Assembly: GCA_963662175.1 (NCBI GenBank)
Contig: OY759217.1
Location: 17,238,562 to 17,302,561, forward strand
Source of the DNA: Aradus depressus
Lineage: Eukaryota; Arthropoda; Insecta; Hemiptera; Aradidae
Direction: 5' to 3'
DNA length: 64,000 nt
This document shows, piece after piece, positions 11,848 to 23,200 of this stretch. The notes below the pieces were generated by a model. It was given only the letters and a program-made list of their open reading frames with translations, was not told the origin of the DNA and searched no databases. Numbering within the stretch: position 1 is the stretch's first letter; each line of letters starts with the position of its first letter. A program made the position numbers and the translations under genes.

Positions 11848-13113
11848 TCAGTGAACATGGTGAGACTGGGTGTTATGTGGAGCGGTGTGAGAATGTTCCG
11901 GGGTTTTGGGTCTCGAAAAGGGCCGGTTCTGATTCTTGGTGAACCAGGGATTATCGGGAGGGGGTGGTGCTGTCTCTGTCCGGGTTTGGCCAACTGACTC
12001 CACGGTTGGTCGTTTGGCAGGCTGTCTTGCAGTTAGCAGTTTCTGGCGAATTATACAGCCTCGGTAATTCGCGGTATGATTCCCCTGGCAGTTTACGCAC
12101 TTTGGGGTCGGGGTGATTTTTAAGGGACAGTTGGTGAAATGATGGTCCTGGGCGCATTTGACGCATCTAGGATCTAAATGACAAAAATTCTTGATATGAC
12201 CATAAAGCTGACAGTTGGTACACTGAGGGATGTTGTGGGACTTCCGTCGGGGCTCCACCTGTACCACTGTATAGAACATTCGGGTTAGTTGGAAAATAGC
12301 TTTCCCGGCCTCATTATTTTCCAATTCTAGAGCTACTAATGGAGTTGGGTTGTGCTCTCGATTGAGAAGTCTCGTTGCCCTTACCACTGGATAATTTAGC
12401 GAAAGTTCCTCCAATATTTCTTTATCGGATAAAGAATAAGGCACTCCGCGAATTATGACTGAAAGTTTCCTATCTTCAGGATTAATGAATGTGTAATATT
12501 TTACGTCTGAGCTGTCATAGAATTTCGTAAGTTTTCGAAAGTCGTCTATGGAAGTCAGGGATATTCTAATTTTTTTATTGTATAATTTTGTTTCGAAAGG
12601 TGAAGTTACTACTTTTTTTATATCAATAATAATTTCTTGATAATTGTCAGCCTGAATGAGAAATATTGGAGGAACTTTCGGTTTGGTGATTGTGTTTGTT
12701 TCATTGGTGTTAGTGTTTATTTTGGGCTGTGTTGTGAGTGATGGAGGGTCGTTGGGTAATGTTGAGAGCACTGAGTATCTGTTTCGTGTTGTGATTGGTG
12801 TAGGCTCTAATTGGTACTTGTGCCGTTTCGGCCTGGGCTGCGGCATGTCATCTTGCTCGGTAGAATGCGGAAGGTCCACTATCATGGCACCTTCTGTTTG
12901 CGGCTGAGGCCGTGCAAGTTTGACACTACCTTCCTTAGGCAAGGACCTCTTCGACTTATCATTAGTTATTTTCTTCTTATTATTATTACGTCCTATTATC
13001 TCACCTGAAAACTCTTCATCACTGCTTGGAAGCTCGTCCATCCATGGGGTAAGGTTAGCTTCTTTCATATGTATTAATTTTAAGTTGTGATATTTGATAG
13101 GGGAGGGTTTCAT
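11848..13113 (-). CDS. LINE ORF1: nucleic-acid-binding gag-like protein with CCHC knuckles
   Basis: Open frame of 421 codons from ATG 13113. The N-terminal half is low-complexity and rich in P, T and N. The middle carries the 'VIIRGVPYSLSDKEILEEL' segment, which is the pre-knuckle domain that precedes zinc knuckles in Jockey-like ORF1 proteins. Three cysteine knuckles follow: CTNCQLYGHIKNFC, CVKCAQDHHFTNC and a final CVNCQGNHTANYRGC. The C-terminus is proline-rich. In the family this protein coats LINE RNA. The frame is intact, in contrast to ORF2, which starts 96 bp downstream. Confidence 0.8.
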   Translation of the reverse strand: MKPSPIKYHNLKLIHMKEANLTPWMDELPSSDEEFSGEIIGRNNNKKKITNDKSKRSLPKEGSVKLARPQPQTEGAMIVDLPHSTEQDDMPQPRPKRHKYQLEPTPITTRNRYSVLSTLPNDPPSLTTQPKINTNTNETNTITKPKVPPIFLIQADNYQEIIIDIKKVVTSPFETKLYNKKIRISLTSIDDFRKLTKFYDSSDVKYYTFINPEDRKLSVIIRGVPYSLSDKEILEELSLNYPVVRATRLLNREHNPTPLVALELENNEAGKAIFQLTRMFYTVVQVEPRRKSHNIPQCTNCQLYGHIKNFCHLDPRCVKCAQDHHFTNCPLKITPTPKCVNCQGNHTANYRGCIIRQKLLTARQPAKRPTVESVGQTRTETAPPPPDNPWFTKNQNRPFSRPKTPEHSHTAPHNTQSHHVH

Positions 13114-13248
13114 TATTGTCTTTGAAGGGGGGGGTTAAATAGTTCTCAAAAAGCACATTTGCACTATTCAAAATACTAATTAAAGCACTTTACACAACAA
13201 TTTAAATTTTACATTTTTTATAGCTACTTTACCATGCCGGTCAAACGG

Positions 13249-13269
13249 CTGTTTTTCTTGGCCTTTAAG
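13249..13269. repeat. Right copy of candidate LINE target-site duplication
   Basis: Matches the string at 8938-8960 except for a three-base difference. After it, the interrupted 140-bp Helitron satellite resumes with 'agaatactac', which helps to fix the LINE 5' boundary near 13248. Confidence 0.5.
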
Positions 13270-13817
13270 AATACTACATATGAAATTTCATGATAATCCG
13301 ACCATTAGTTAATGATTGAGCACTATTTTTATGCTTAGCCCCCCCCCCCTTACAACCCCCCCTCCCGCACAACATTTTGAGCCGTCACACACCCTATTTT
13401 TCTATTTGGCCTTTAAAAATACTACATGTGAAATTCCATGACAATCTGATCATCCGTTAATGACCTATCACTATCTTTATATTTATGCTTCCCCCCACAA
13501 CCCCCCCTCCCATTAAACATTTTTGGACACCACACACAATATTTTTCAATTTGGCCTTTAAGAATACTACATGTGAAATTTCGTGACAATCCGACCAACC
13601 GTTAATGAGCTAGGACTATATTTATATTTAGGCCCCCCCACAACCCCCCCTCCCGTTCAAAATTTTGGGACGCCACATAGCCTATTATTTAATCGGGCTC
13701 AAAAGGATGCTACATGGGAAGTTTCATAAAAATCCGTCCAGCCGTTTGGGCGTGATGCTGGAACAAACATACATACATACAAACAAACAAACCCCGTTTC
13801 AGCTTTATTAATATAGA

Positions 13818-16471
13818 CTAGCAGTAATACCCGGCGTTGCCCGGGGAACTTTGACTTTTCTCCCAATATCTCCTATAAGGCTATTCAGTTCCTCGACAGT
13901 GATGTTATAATTTTTAATTATTCATACGGAATTCAACTGTAGTAACGCTAGTAATTTTTTAGGATCCCTGGGCACCACAGCTAGTATGCGCCTTTCAACT
14001 GCGGAAACGACAGCTAGTGAATACTTAGCATCGCTGGACGTCCTAGCCAGTGCGTACATAAGAACGTTTTGACCACAGCTAGTATGTGCCTTGCAACGCT
14101 GGGCACCACAGCTAGTACGTAGTTAGGAACGCTGAGCACCACAGGTAGTATATGCCTTGCAACGGCGGACCCCACCGCTAGTACCTAGTTAGAAACGCTG
14201 GGCATCACAGCTAGTATGTGCCTTGCGACGGCGGACCCCACAGCATGTACGTAGTTAGGAACGCTGGTCACCACAGCTAGTATGAGCCTCGCAACAGCGG
14301 ACCCCACATCTAGTACGAAATTAGGAACGCTGGGCATCACAGCTAGTAAGTGCCTTGCAACAGCGGACCCCACAGCTAGTACGTAGTTAGAAACGCTCAG
14401 CATCACAGCTAGTATGTGTTCTGCAACGGCGGACCCCACCGCTAGTACCTAATTAGAAACGCTGGGCATCACAGCTAGTATGTTTTTGCAACGGCGGACC
14501 CCACAGCTAGTACGTAGTTAGAAACGCTCAGCATTACAGCTAGTATGTGTTCTGCAACGGCGGACCCCACCGCTAGTACCTAATTAGAAACGCTGGGCAT
14601 CACAGCTAGTATGTTTTTGCAACGGCGGACCCCACAGCTAGTACGTAGTTAGAAACGCTCAGCATCACAGCTAGTATGTGTTCAGCAACGGCGGACCCCA
14701 CCGCTAGAACCTAATTAGAAACGCTGGGCATCACCGCTAGTATGTTTTTGCAACGGCGGACCCCACAGCTAGTACGTAGTTAGAAACGCTCAGCATCACA
14801 GCTAGTATGTGTTCTGCAATGGCGGACCCCACCGCTAGTACCTAATTAGAAACGCTGGGCATCACCGCTAGTATGTTTTTGCAACGGCGGACCCCACAGC
14901 TAGTACGTTTTTAGGAACGCTGGGCCCTACAGCTAGTAGGTGCCTTGCAACTGCGGAGCCCACAGATAGTATGTAGTTAGAACCACAGGGCATCACAGCT
15001 AGTATGTGCCTCGCAACAGCAGCCCCACAGCTAGTACGTAATTAGGAACGCTGGGCATCACAGCTAGTAAGTGCCTTGCAACAGCGGACCCCACAGATAG
15101 TACGTTTTTAGGAACGCTGGGCCCTACAGCTATTAAGTGCTTTGCAACAGCGGACCCCACAGTTAGTATGTAGTTAGAACCACTGGGCATCACAGCTAGT
15201 ATGTGTTTTGCAACGGCGGACCCCACAGCTAGTACGTTGTTAGAAACGTTCAGCATCACAGCTAGTATGTGTTCTGCAACGGCGGACCCCACCGCTAGTA
15301 CCTAGTCAGAAACGCTGGACATCACAGCTAGTATGTAGTTAGAACCACAGGGCATCACAGCTAGTATGTGCCTCGCAACAGCGGACCCCACAGCTAGTAC
15401 GTAATTAGGAACGCTGGGCATCACAGCTAGTAAGTGCCTTGCAACAGCGGACCCCACAGATAGTACGTTTTTAGGAACGCTGGGCCCTACAGCTATTAAG
15501 TGCTTTGCAACAGCGGACCCCACAGTTAGTATGTAGTTAGAACCACTGGGCATCACAGCTAGTATGTGTTTTGCAACGGCGGACCCCACAGCTAGTACGT
15601 AGTTAGAAACGTTCAGCATCACAGCTAGTATGTGTTCTGCAACGGCGGACCCCACCGCTAGTACCTAGTCAGAAACGCTGGGCATCACAGCTAGTATGTT
15701 TTTGTAACGGCGGACCCCATAGCTAGTACGTAGTTAGAACGCTGGGCATCACAGCTAGTGTATTTTTCTATTTGGCCATCAATAATAGTACATGTGAAAT
15801 TCCATGACAATCCGATCATCCGTTAATGACCTATCACTATCTTCAAATTTAGGCCTACCCCCATACCCTCCCTCCCGTTAACAATTTTTTGACGTCACAC
15901 CCTATTTTTCTATTTGGCCTTTATGAATACTACATGTGAAATTCCATGACAATACGACCAACCGTTATTGAGCTAGCACTATATTTATACTTAGGCCCCC
16001 CCGCCACTACCCTCCCTCCCGTACAAAATTTTGAGCCGTCACACCGCCTATTTTTCTATTTGACTTTCAGAAATACTGCATGTGAAATTTCGTGACAATC
16101 TGACCAACCGGTAATGAGCCAGCACTATATTTATACTTAGGCCTATCCCCACAACCTCCCCTCCCGTTCAAAACTTTGGGTCGCCACACACCTCATATTT
16201 CTATTTGGTCTTTAAGAATACTACATGTGAAATTTCGTGACAATCCGACCAACCGTAATGAGGTAGGACTATTTATATACTTAGGCCCCCCTTACAACCC
16301 TCCCTACCATTCAAAATTCTGGGACGCCACATAGCCTATTATTCAATCGGGCTCAAAAGAATGCTACATGTGAAGTTTCATGAAGATCCGTCCAGCCGTT
16401 TGGGCGTGATGCTGGAACAAACATACAAACAAACACACACACAAACCCCGTTTCAGCTTTATTTATATAGA
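13818..16471 (-). mobile_element. Helitron-like non-autonomous element, array unit 5
   Basis: CTAG end at 13818-13821, TC start at 16470-16471, 2,654 bp. It has the longest 33-bp satellite of the array (about 13970-15760), in which two 33-bp half-units alternate to make a 66-bp period and larger blocks are themselves repeated (14440-14900 and 15000-15660). The 140-bp satellite is short (15760-16330). Confidence 0.75.
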
Positions 16472-19400
16472 CTAGCAGTAATACCCGGCGTTGCCCGGGG
16501 AACTTTGATTTTTGTCCGTATATCTTCTATAACGCTATTCAGTTCCTCGACAGTACATTCATGATGTTATAATTTTCAATTATTCATACGGAATAAGGCT
16601 TATAGTCCTTCAGCTGTTGTAACGCTAGTAAGTTTTTAGGACTCCTGGGCACCACAGCTAGTATGCGCCTTTCAACGGCGGAAGCCACACCTAGTAAATA
16701 CTTAGCATCGCTGGACGTCATAGTCAGTGCGTACTTAAGAACGTTTGTGACCACAGCTAGTACGTAGTTGGGAATGCTGGGCATCATAGCTAGTATGTGC
16801 CTTGCGACGGCGGACCCAACAGCTAGTATGTAGTTAGGAACGCTGGTCACCACAGCTAGTATGTGCCTCGCAACAGCGGACCCCACAGCTAGTACGAAGT
16901 TAGGAACGCTGGGCATCACAGCTATTAAGTGCCTTGCAACAGCGGACCCCACAGCTAGTATGTAGTTAAATACGCTGGGCATTACAGTTAGTAAGTGCTT
17001 TGCAACAGCGAACTTCACAGCTAGTACATAGTTAGGAACGCTGGGCACTACAGCTAGTAAATGCCTTGCAACAACGGACCCCACAGCTAGTACGTAGTTA
17101 GGAACGCTGGTCACCACAGCTAGTATGTGCCTCGCAACAGCGGACCCCACAGCTAGTACGAAGTTAGGAACGCTGGGCATCACAGCTATTGCCTTGCAAC
17201 AGCGGACCCCACAGCTAGTACGTAGTTAAATACGCTGGGCATTACAGTTAGTAAGTGCTTTGCAACAGCGAACTTCACAGCTAGTACATAGTTAGGAACG
17301 CTGGGCACTACAGCTAGTCAATGCCTTGCAACAACGGACCCCACAGCTAGTACGATATTAGGAACCCTGGGCATCACAGCTAGTATGCTTTTCCAATGAC
17401 GGACCCCACAGCTAGTACGTTTTTAGGAACGCTGGGCCCTACAGGTAGTAGATGCCTTGCAACTGCGGACCCCACAGATAGTATGTAGTTAGAACCACAG
17501 GGCATCACAGCTAGTATGAGTTTTGCAACGGTGGACCCCACAGCTAGTACCTACGTAGTTAAATACGCTGGGCCACACTGCTAGCGCCTTGCAACAGCAG
17601 ACCCCACAGCTAGTACGTAATTAGGAACGCTGGGCTTCACAGCTAGTAAATGTCTTGTAGGTGCCTTGCAACAGCGAACCCCACAGCCAGTACATAGTTA
17701 GGAACGCTGGGGCTGAGCACTACAGCTAGTAAGTGCCTTGCAACAGCGGACCCCACAGCTAGTATGATATTAGGAACGCTGGACATCACAGCTAGTAAAT
17801 GTCTTGCAACAGTGAACCCCACAGCGAATATATAGTTACTACTACTACTACATGTGAAATTCATGACAATCCGATTCATGACAATACGATCAACCGTTAA
17901 TGAGCTAGCTCTATATTTATACCCCCCCCCCCCTCAACCCCGCCACCCGTTCAAAACTTCGGGACGCCACACACCTTATTTTTCTATTTGGCCTTCAGGA
18001 ATAATATATGCGAAATTTCGTGACAATACGACCAACCGTTAATGAGCTAACTCTATATGTATATTTAGCCCCCCCCCCCACAACCCTCCTTCTTGTTCAA
18101 AATTTTGGGCCGTCACACACCTAATATTTCTATTTGACCTTTAGGAATATTACATGTGAAATTTCATGACGATTCGCCCATTAGTTAATGAGTTAGCTCT
18201 ATATGTATACTGAGGCCCCCCTTACAACCCCCCCTCCCGTTCAAAACTTTGGGACGCCACACACCTTTTTTTCCTATTTGGCTTTTAAAAATACTACATG
18301 TGAAATTTCATGACGATTCGCCCATTAGTTAATGAGTTAGCTCTATATTTATACTTAGGCCCCCCCACAACCCCCCCTCCCGTTCAAAACTTTGGGGCGC
18401 CACACACCTTTTTTCCTGTTTGGCTTTTAAAAAGACTACGTGTGAAATTTCATGACAATTTGACCATTAGTTAATGAGTTAGCACTATTTTTATACTTAG
18501 GCCACCCTTACAACCCCCCCTCCCGATCAAAATTTTGGGACGCCACATAGCCTATTATTCAATCGGGCTCAGAAGAATGCTACATGGGCAGTTTCATAAA
18601 AATCCGTCCAGCGGTTTGGGCGTGATGCTGGAACAAACATACATACATACAAACAAACAACAAACAAACAAACAAACCCCGTTTCAGCTTTATTAATATA
18701 AGCTCTATATTTATACTTAGGCCCCCCCACAACCCCCCCTCCCGTTCAAAACTTTGGGACGCCACACACCTTTTTTTCCTATTTGGCTTTTAAAAATACT
18801 ACATGTGAAATTTCATGACGATTCGCCCATTAGTTAATGAGTTAGCTCTATATTTATACTTAGGCCCCCCAACTTCCCCCCCCCTCCCGTAAAAAATTTT
18901 GAGCCGTCACACCGCCTATTTTTCTATTTGGTCTTCAGGAATACTCCATGTGAAATTTCGTGACAATCCGACCAACCGTTAAAGAGTTAGCTCTATATTT
19001 ATACTTAGGCCCCCCCACAACCCCCCCTCCCGTTCAAAACTTTGGGACGCCACACACCTTTTTTTCCTATTTGGCTTTTAAAAATACTACATGTGAAATT
19101 TCATGACGATTCGCCCATTAGTTAATGAGTTAGCTCTATATTTATACTTAGGCCCCCCCACTACCCCCCCTCCCGTAAAACATTTTGAGCCGTCACACCG
19201 CCTATTTTTTTATTTGGTCTTCAGGAATACAGCATGTGAAACTTCGTGACAATGCGACCAACTGTTAAAGAGTTAGTTCTATATTTATACTTAGGCCCCC
19301 CCACAACCCCCCCTCCCGTTCAAAACGCTGGGACGCCACACACCTTTTTCCCTGTTTGGCTTTTAAAAAGACTACGTGTGAAATTTCATGACAATTTGAC

Positions 19401-19619
19401 CATTAGTTAATGAGTTAGCACTATTTATATACTTAGGCCCCCCTTACAACCCCCCCTCCCGATCAAAATTTTGGGACGCTACATAGCCTATTATTCAATC
19501 GGGCTCAAAAGAATGCTACATGGGAAGTTTCATAAAAATCCGTCCAGCGGTTTGGGCGTGATGCTGGAACAAACATACAAACAAACAAACAAACCCCGTT
19601 TCAGCTTTATTAATATAGA
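16472..19619 (-). mobile_element. Helitron-like non-autonomous element, array unit 6 (5'-most)
   Basis: CTAG end at 16472-16475. The sense 5' end TCTATATTAATAAAGC is at 19619 downwards, and the host base before it (19620) gives an A on the sense strand. An A|T target is thus consistent at both outer ends of the whole array (19620 and 1283). Near 18690-18702 there is an internal 5'-end sequence (gctttattaatata) joined straight into a 140-bp satellite without the CTAG hairpin end. Unit 6 is therefore a fusion of two elements. Confidence 0.7.
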
Positions 19620-19632
19620 TTAGGTTAGGTTA
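19610..19632 (+). repeat. Short TTAGG run
   Basis: Three to four TTAGG repeats (ttaggttaggttagg) sit at the junction of the Helitron array and a SINE fragment. TTAGG is the insect telomere unit, but such a short internal run says nothing about location. Confidence 0.5.
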
Positions 19633-19808
19633 GGTTTTATGACTCATGCCCGGGCTTTAACTACGAGGTCATATCGCCTACTACCAGAGCGCTCTTACGT
19701 CACTCTGGTGGACATGAGCCCGACTCTACTGTGGGAGTCCTAAATTTTGCCTACCCTAAATTTTTATTCATATAGGGTAGGGGTCTTTAACGAGTACCTG
19801 ACATCGTA
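19632..19808 (-). repeat. tRNA-derived SINE, 5'-truncated copy
   Basis: Matches, in reverse orientation, the body of the full SINE at 42969-43287: the 'gactcatgcccgggc' end, the 'cagagcgctct' and 'ctctggtggacatgagccc' blocks and the 'taaatttttattca' block. The tRNA head is missing. Confidence 0.65.
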
Positions 19809-20263
19809 CATATAGATTATCTATTGGCAACTCATATAATAAATTATCGAATAATCATAATAAAAAATTAACAATTGCCGAAAGTCGACTATTTATCTAT
19901 CGATTACCTTACATTATGGTTGTTGATCCGTATCGTTCGATTATAGTTGTCTCTTGTTTCTCAAGAAGTTTTATTCTGAATTGTATTTATGATATTTATA
20001 TTGATAAAGTGATGAATAGTCCTTAATATTTGTGTAGAATGTGAATATTTTCTCTTTGTGTGACTCTATGGGAAAAGGTTAAGGTTATCTATTTTGTTCT
20101 TTTATTTTTATGACAGCTGACAGGTACAAATAACAGTTTATTTGAAGGAGTGTACTCGCATTTCAAACAACATGATGGTTAATAATAAACATTCTCATGC
20201 ATACAGGAACTAATAAAAGCCTACTTATGAAGCTTGACATCATTTTATTTTTTCTGTATTGTT
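19809..20263. other. Upstream region of the TBC1D25-like gene
   Basis: AT-rich sequence before the first coding exon. It must hold the 5' untranslated region and promoter of the gene, but I see no convincing TATA box or other site that I could place. No other gene is visible. Confidence 0.3.
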
Positions 20264-23200
20264 ATGAGGGAACTTAATTCATCAGTTATGGCAAACGTTT
20301 TTGGATATAAAAGAGACGCAGTCCGTGTGAAGGTTGCGGTAAGTTTATAATAAAGTATATTGCTTAATTTTAGCCCTTTTTATTGTATATATTCTTGACT
20401 CATTTCAGAGACTCCTGAATGCACATCTCATTGTATTTGTATCGTTTCTCGCGGCTTGTATTCATTTTTTTTTTTCAACATATAATAGTTTCGGCTATGG
20501 GACATTTGGAGTGCTTTGTGAGAAGTAACGGTGCTGGGTTTTGTGTGGGAATCCCCCCTCAATCATTCCTCCATTCCATTTAGAGGTGTAACAGTATACT
20601 TACTAGGGCATAGCTTATCTTTCATGTTGCTCTGGAGAACTTTATTAAAATATTGGCGGTATATAATTAGTGTGTATTATTTAACAGAAATACATATACA
20701 TATCTTACTATTTGAGATCCTACACTCAACATTTTACTAATTGTTATGAATTATCAAAATACATTTTCTGACTTGAACGCATAAGGAAGGCATTATTGTT
20801 TGCATTGTCACAAAAATGGTTTTACATTTCAGAGGTCTGTGTTTTCTTTTTCTGTTTTTTACGTTTTTTAGAGCAATGAAAGAGGGTCCTGACTGATATG
20901 TTCTCGTAATTGAAGCCCGGGTTTGATTTACAAAAAAAAAAAAAGAAAGCATCTTGACAATTGGAAGAATTAAAATCCGATATATTGAATTAATTTTTTT
21001 AATTGATTTTCCTTGACCGAAATATATTAATTTTTACTGCTTTCAAACATTACCTTGAGAAATTTCGTGCATTTCGTTTGTATCAATGCTTCTGCGGAGG
21101 TGGGCTTGATCGATGATGTTACCGTAGATACCAAGGTTCCAATGTGTCTTATTTTGCTTTGCTGAAGATAGAAATGGTATCTTCATATCTGGTTCGAAAA
21201 TAACCTCAAATCTGTCAAAGACTAATTTAAAAAGATCTAAGTGAAGCTAAATGAATTTCCATTTCCTGTTTTATTATTTTACGTATGTTGAATGAACGGA
21301 AACTGCTTACTAGGATAGTTTTGCTGACTTCGTCTAGGACAAAATCTCTTCTGTAGAAGAGTTACCTTCAGATTACCGGTCGGTGAGAAATATCGGGAAC
21401 CTTTCATTTTACAGAACCTACCCCTCCCCAACGAATCGTGTCCTAATATCCTCTTCGGGACTCTACCATTCTGTGCAGATGGTCCACCTACCACGATGTG
21501 TACAGGCAGCAGAATAATTGCGTCCTACATCAGAAAAACATTTAATATGCATTTCCGTTGGGTATAGCTAGAATTTAGCCGATACAAAAAAAAAACTGAT
21601 ATATGTATATATTTTAGTTTATGGTGAGTATTTAAATAAATAATTGAAACTGATTTACTTAATTTATAATAAGATATACATACTTTTTCATTACTGCGTT
21701 AATATAGACAATAGTCACTGAGTTGTCGGCCTGCTTGATATGAATTTGAATTCTTAGTAAAAGTTTATAAGAGAAATTAATTTGTAATTTCTCTGAAACT
21801 GTTGCGTTGTACTTATTTAATATTATCATAAATTTGTGAAGAAAAAAATGTATAACTACTGAAAAAAAATAACAGGAAAAAACATTATTGTTATTTTACA
21901 TGAGATACTTTAATAATTAAGGTATAATTGTGATAGTGAGTGGTTATAGTAATTACTAACCACTAACTATAATTATTATAGTGATTGGTTTTATTTATTA
22001 TAATATTACTATTTTTTTAAATTTAATTGTATTTCTTATTTATTTGTGCTTTTTACATAACATTCTTTAAAGCATTGTTTAATATATTATTCTTATTTTT
22101 AGAAATTCGAAGGCGTTTTAAGTCCCGATTATAGAAAATTCAGTGTTGATCCTCAAATAACATCCCATGAGGTTTTAATGAGTCTTTTAGCTAAGGCATT
22201 TGAAATTAAGGGGTGAATATTTCTATCTTCAACCACTTTTAGTTTCTTTTATTTTTTTTTCATTATTGTTTCTATTTATTTATTTACATTTCAGGAACTT
22301 CACGGTTTGTTATAAGGTTTTTGATGATTATGGCCAGGAAACGTATTTGCCACTTCTGTCTGATTGGGATCTGGATGCTGCTTTTCTAAGGTATCTAAGC
22401 CCCCTTTTTTTATTTTTATTATGTACTTTGTGCTTTGTTGTTAAATGAATTACTTGACTACAAATTAGTTTACCAATGGTATTCATATTTTTCATACATT
22501 TATCATAGTTTTCTTCTTCAGTGCTTCAGATCCATATTTGAATCTAAGGATTGAATCCAAGCCATACGAAGAAACGTACGGAGTGGAAGAAGATCCAGTA
22601 GCTTTGGTTGAGGTGGAAGCTAGGCCCCAAGGAATACAAGGACTTATTATGAACCATGTAAACCTATACACATTTATTATTATTTTTTTAAATTTTGTTT
22701 TTGCTTTTCGATTACATACATTAAAAACTTACCTTTTTCGCTATTTTTAGGTAGAAAAAACATTTAGTATAGTCCAAAGGGCTCTTAATTTTGCGGAAGA
22801 AGCCCAAACACCGGACGTGAGCAGCCTCCCTCCTAGACAGCCGCTTACTGACTCAGAATTTCGTCAGTTTTTAGACCCCATTGGGCAAGTTTTGAACAGC
22901 GCCCAATTGAGAGATGTTATCTACACTGGAGGCATTGAACCTAGCCTCAGGTATTCCTTCCAATTATAATTAAGAGAATAAAATGTGTTATTTTTTTTAT
23001 ATGTACAAGAATGAGAATGAAAATTCTAGTTTTGATTTCTAGAGTGCCAGTAAGATGATTCTAGACCTCTTTGTTAACTTGACAGAAACTCTGATAAAAA
23101 TAAAACGGAGCCGCATCTTGATATTTTTAGTTTTTGACCATTGGATGATATTCTTTAATTTTTTCGAAAAAGCAGTGTCATTGTTTGGGACCTATTCACT

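Larger units (their letters stand above)
8959..13248 (-). mobile_element. Nearly complete Jockey-like LINE inserted in the Helitron array
   Basis: Minus-strand non-LTR retrotransposon of about 4.3 kb with a 5' untranslated region (13114-13248), ORF1 (13113-11848), ORF2 (11752-9056) and a short 3' region ending with an AATAAA-containing end at about 8985-8995. ORF1 with CCHC knuckles and ORF2 with an APE-type endonuclease plus reverse transcriptase are the layout of the Jockey group. At its sense 3' end there is a run of 26 T (26 A on the plus strand, 8959-8984) where a poly(A) tail would be expected; this is unusual. Flanking duplications of about 20 bp support a target-primed insertion. ORF2 carries two stop codons, so this copy is not autonomous. 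Confidence 0.85.
7436..13817 (-). mobile_element. Helitron-like element, array unit 4, split by a LINE insertion
   Basis: The unit begins (3' end, CTAG) at 7436 and its 5' TC end is at 13816-13817. The LINE at 8959-13248 interrupts it within a 140-bp satellite unit, so Helitron sequence continues at about 13249. Without the LINE the unit would be about 2.1 kb. The left copy of the 33-bp satellite is at about 7530-7960 and the 140-bp satellite resumes on both sides of the LINE. Confidence 0.7.

Noticed and set aside
14000..15760. Regularly spaced repeats resembling a CRISPR array
   Set aside because: Units are contiguous and all parts repeat; there are no unique spacers, and the DNA is eukaryotic.
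16584..17183. 199-residue frame of repeated 'VGSAVARH...' type, and similar frames at 1412-2480, 3816-4196, 14185-15655
   Set aside because: These are translations of the 33-bp Helitron satellite. Related frames appear on both strands and vary with unit number, as expected for non-coding tandem repeats.
19610..19632. Interstitial telomere
   Set aside because: Only three to four TTAGG units; too short to claim.
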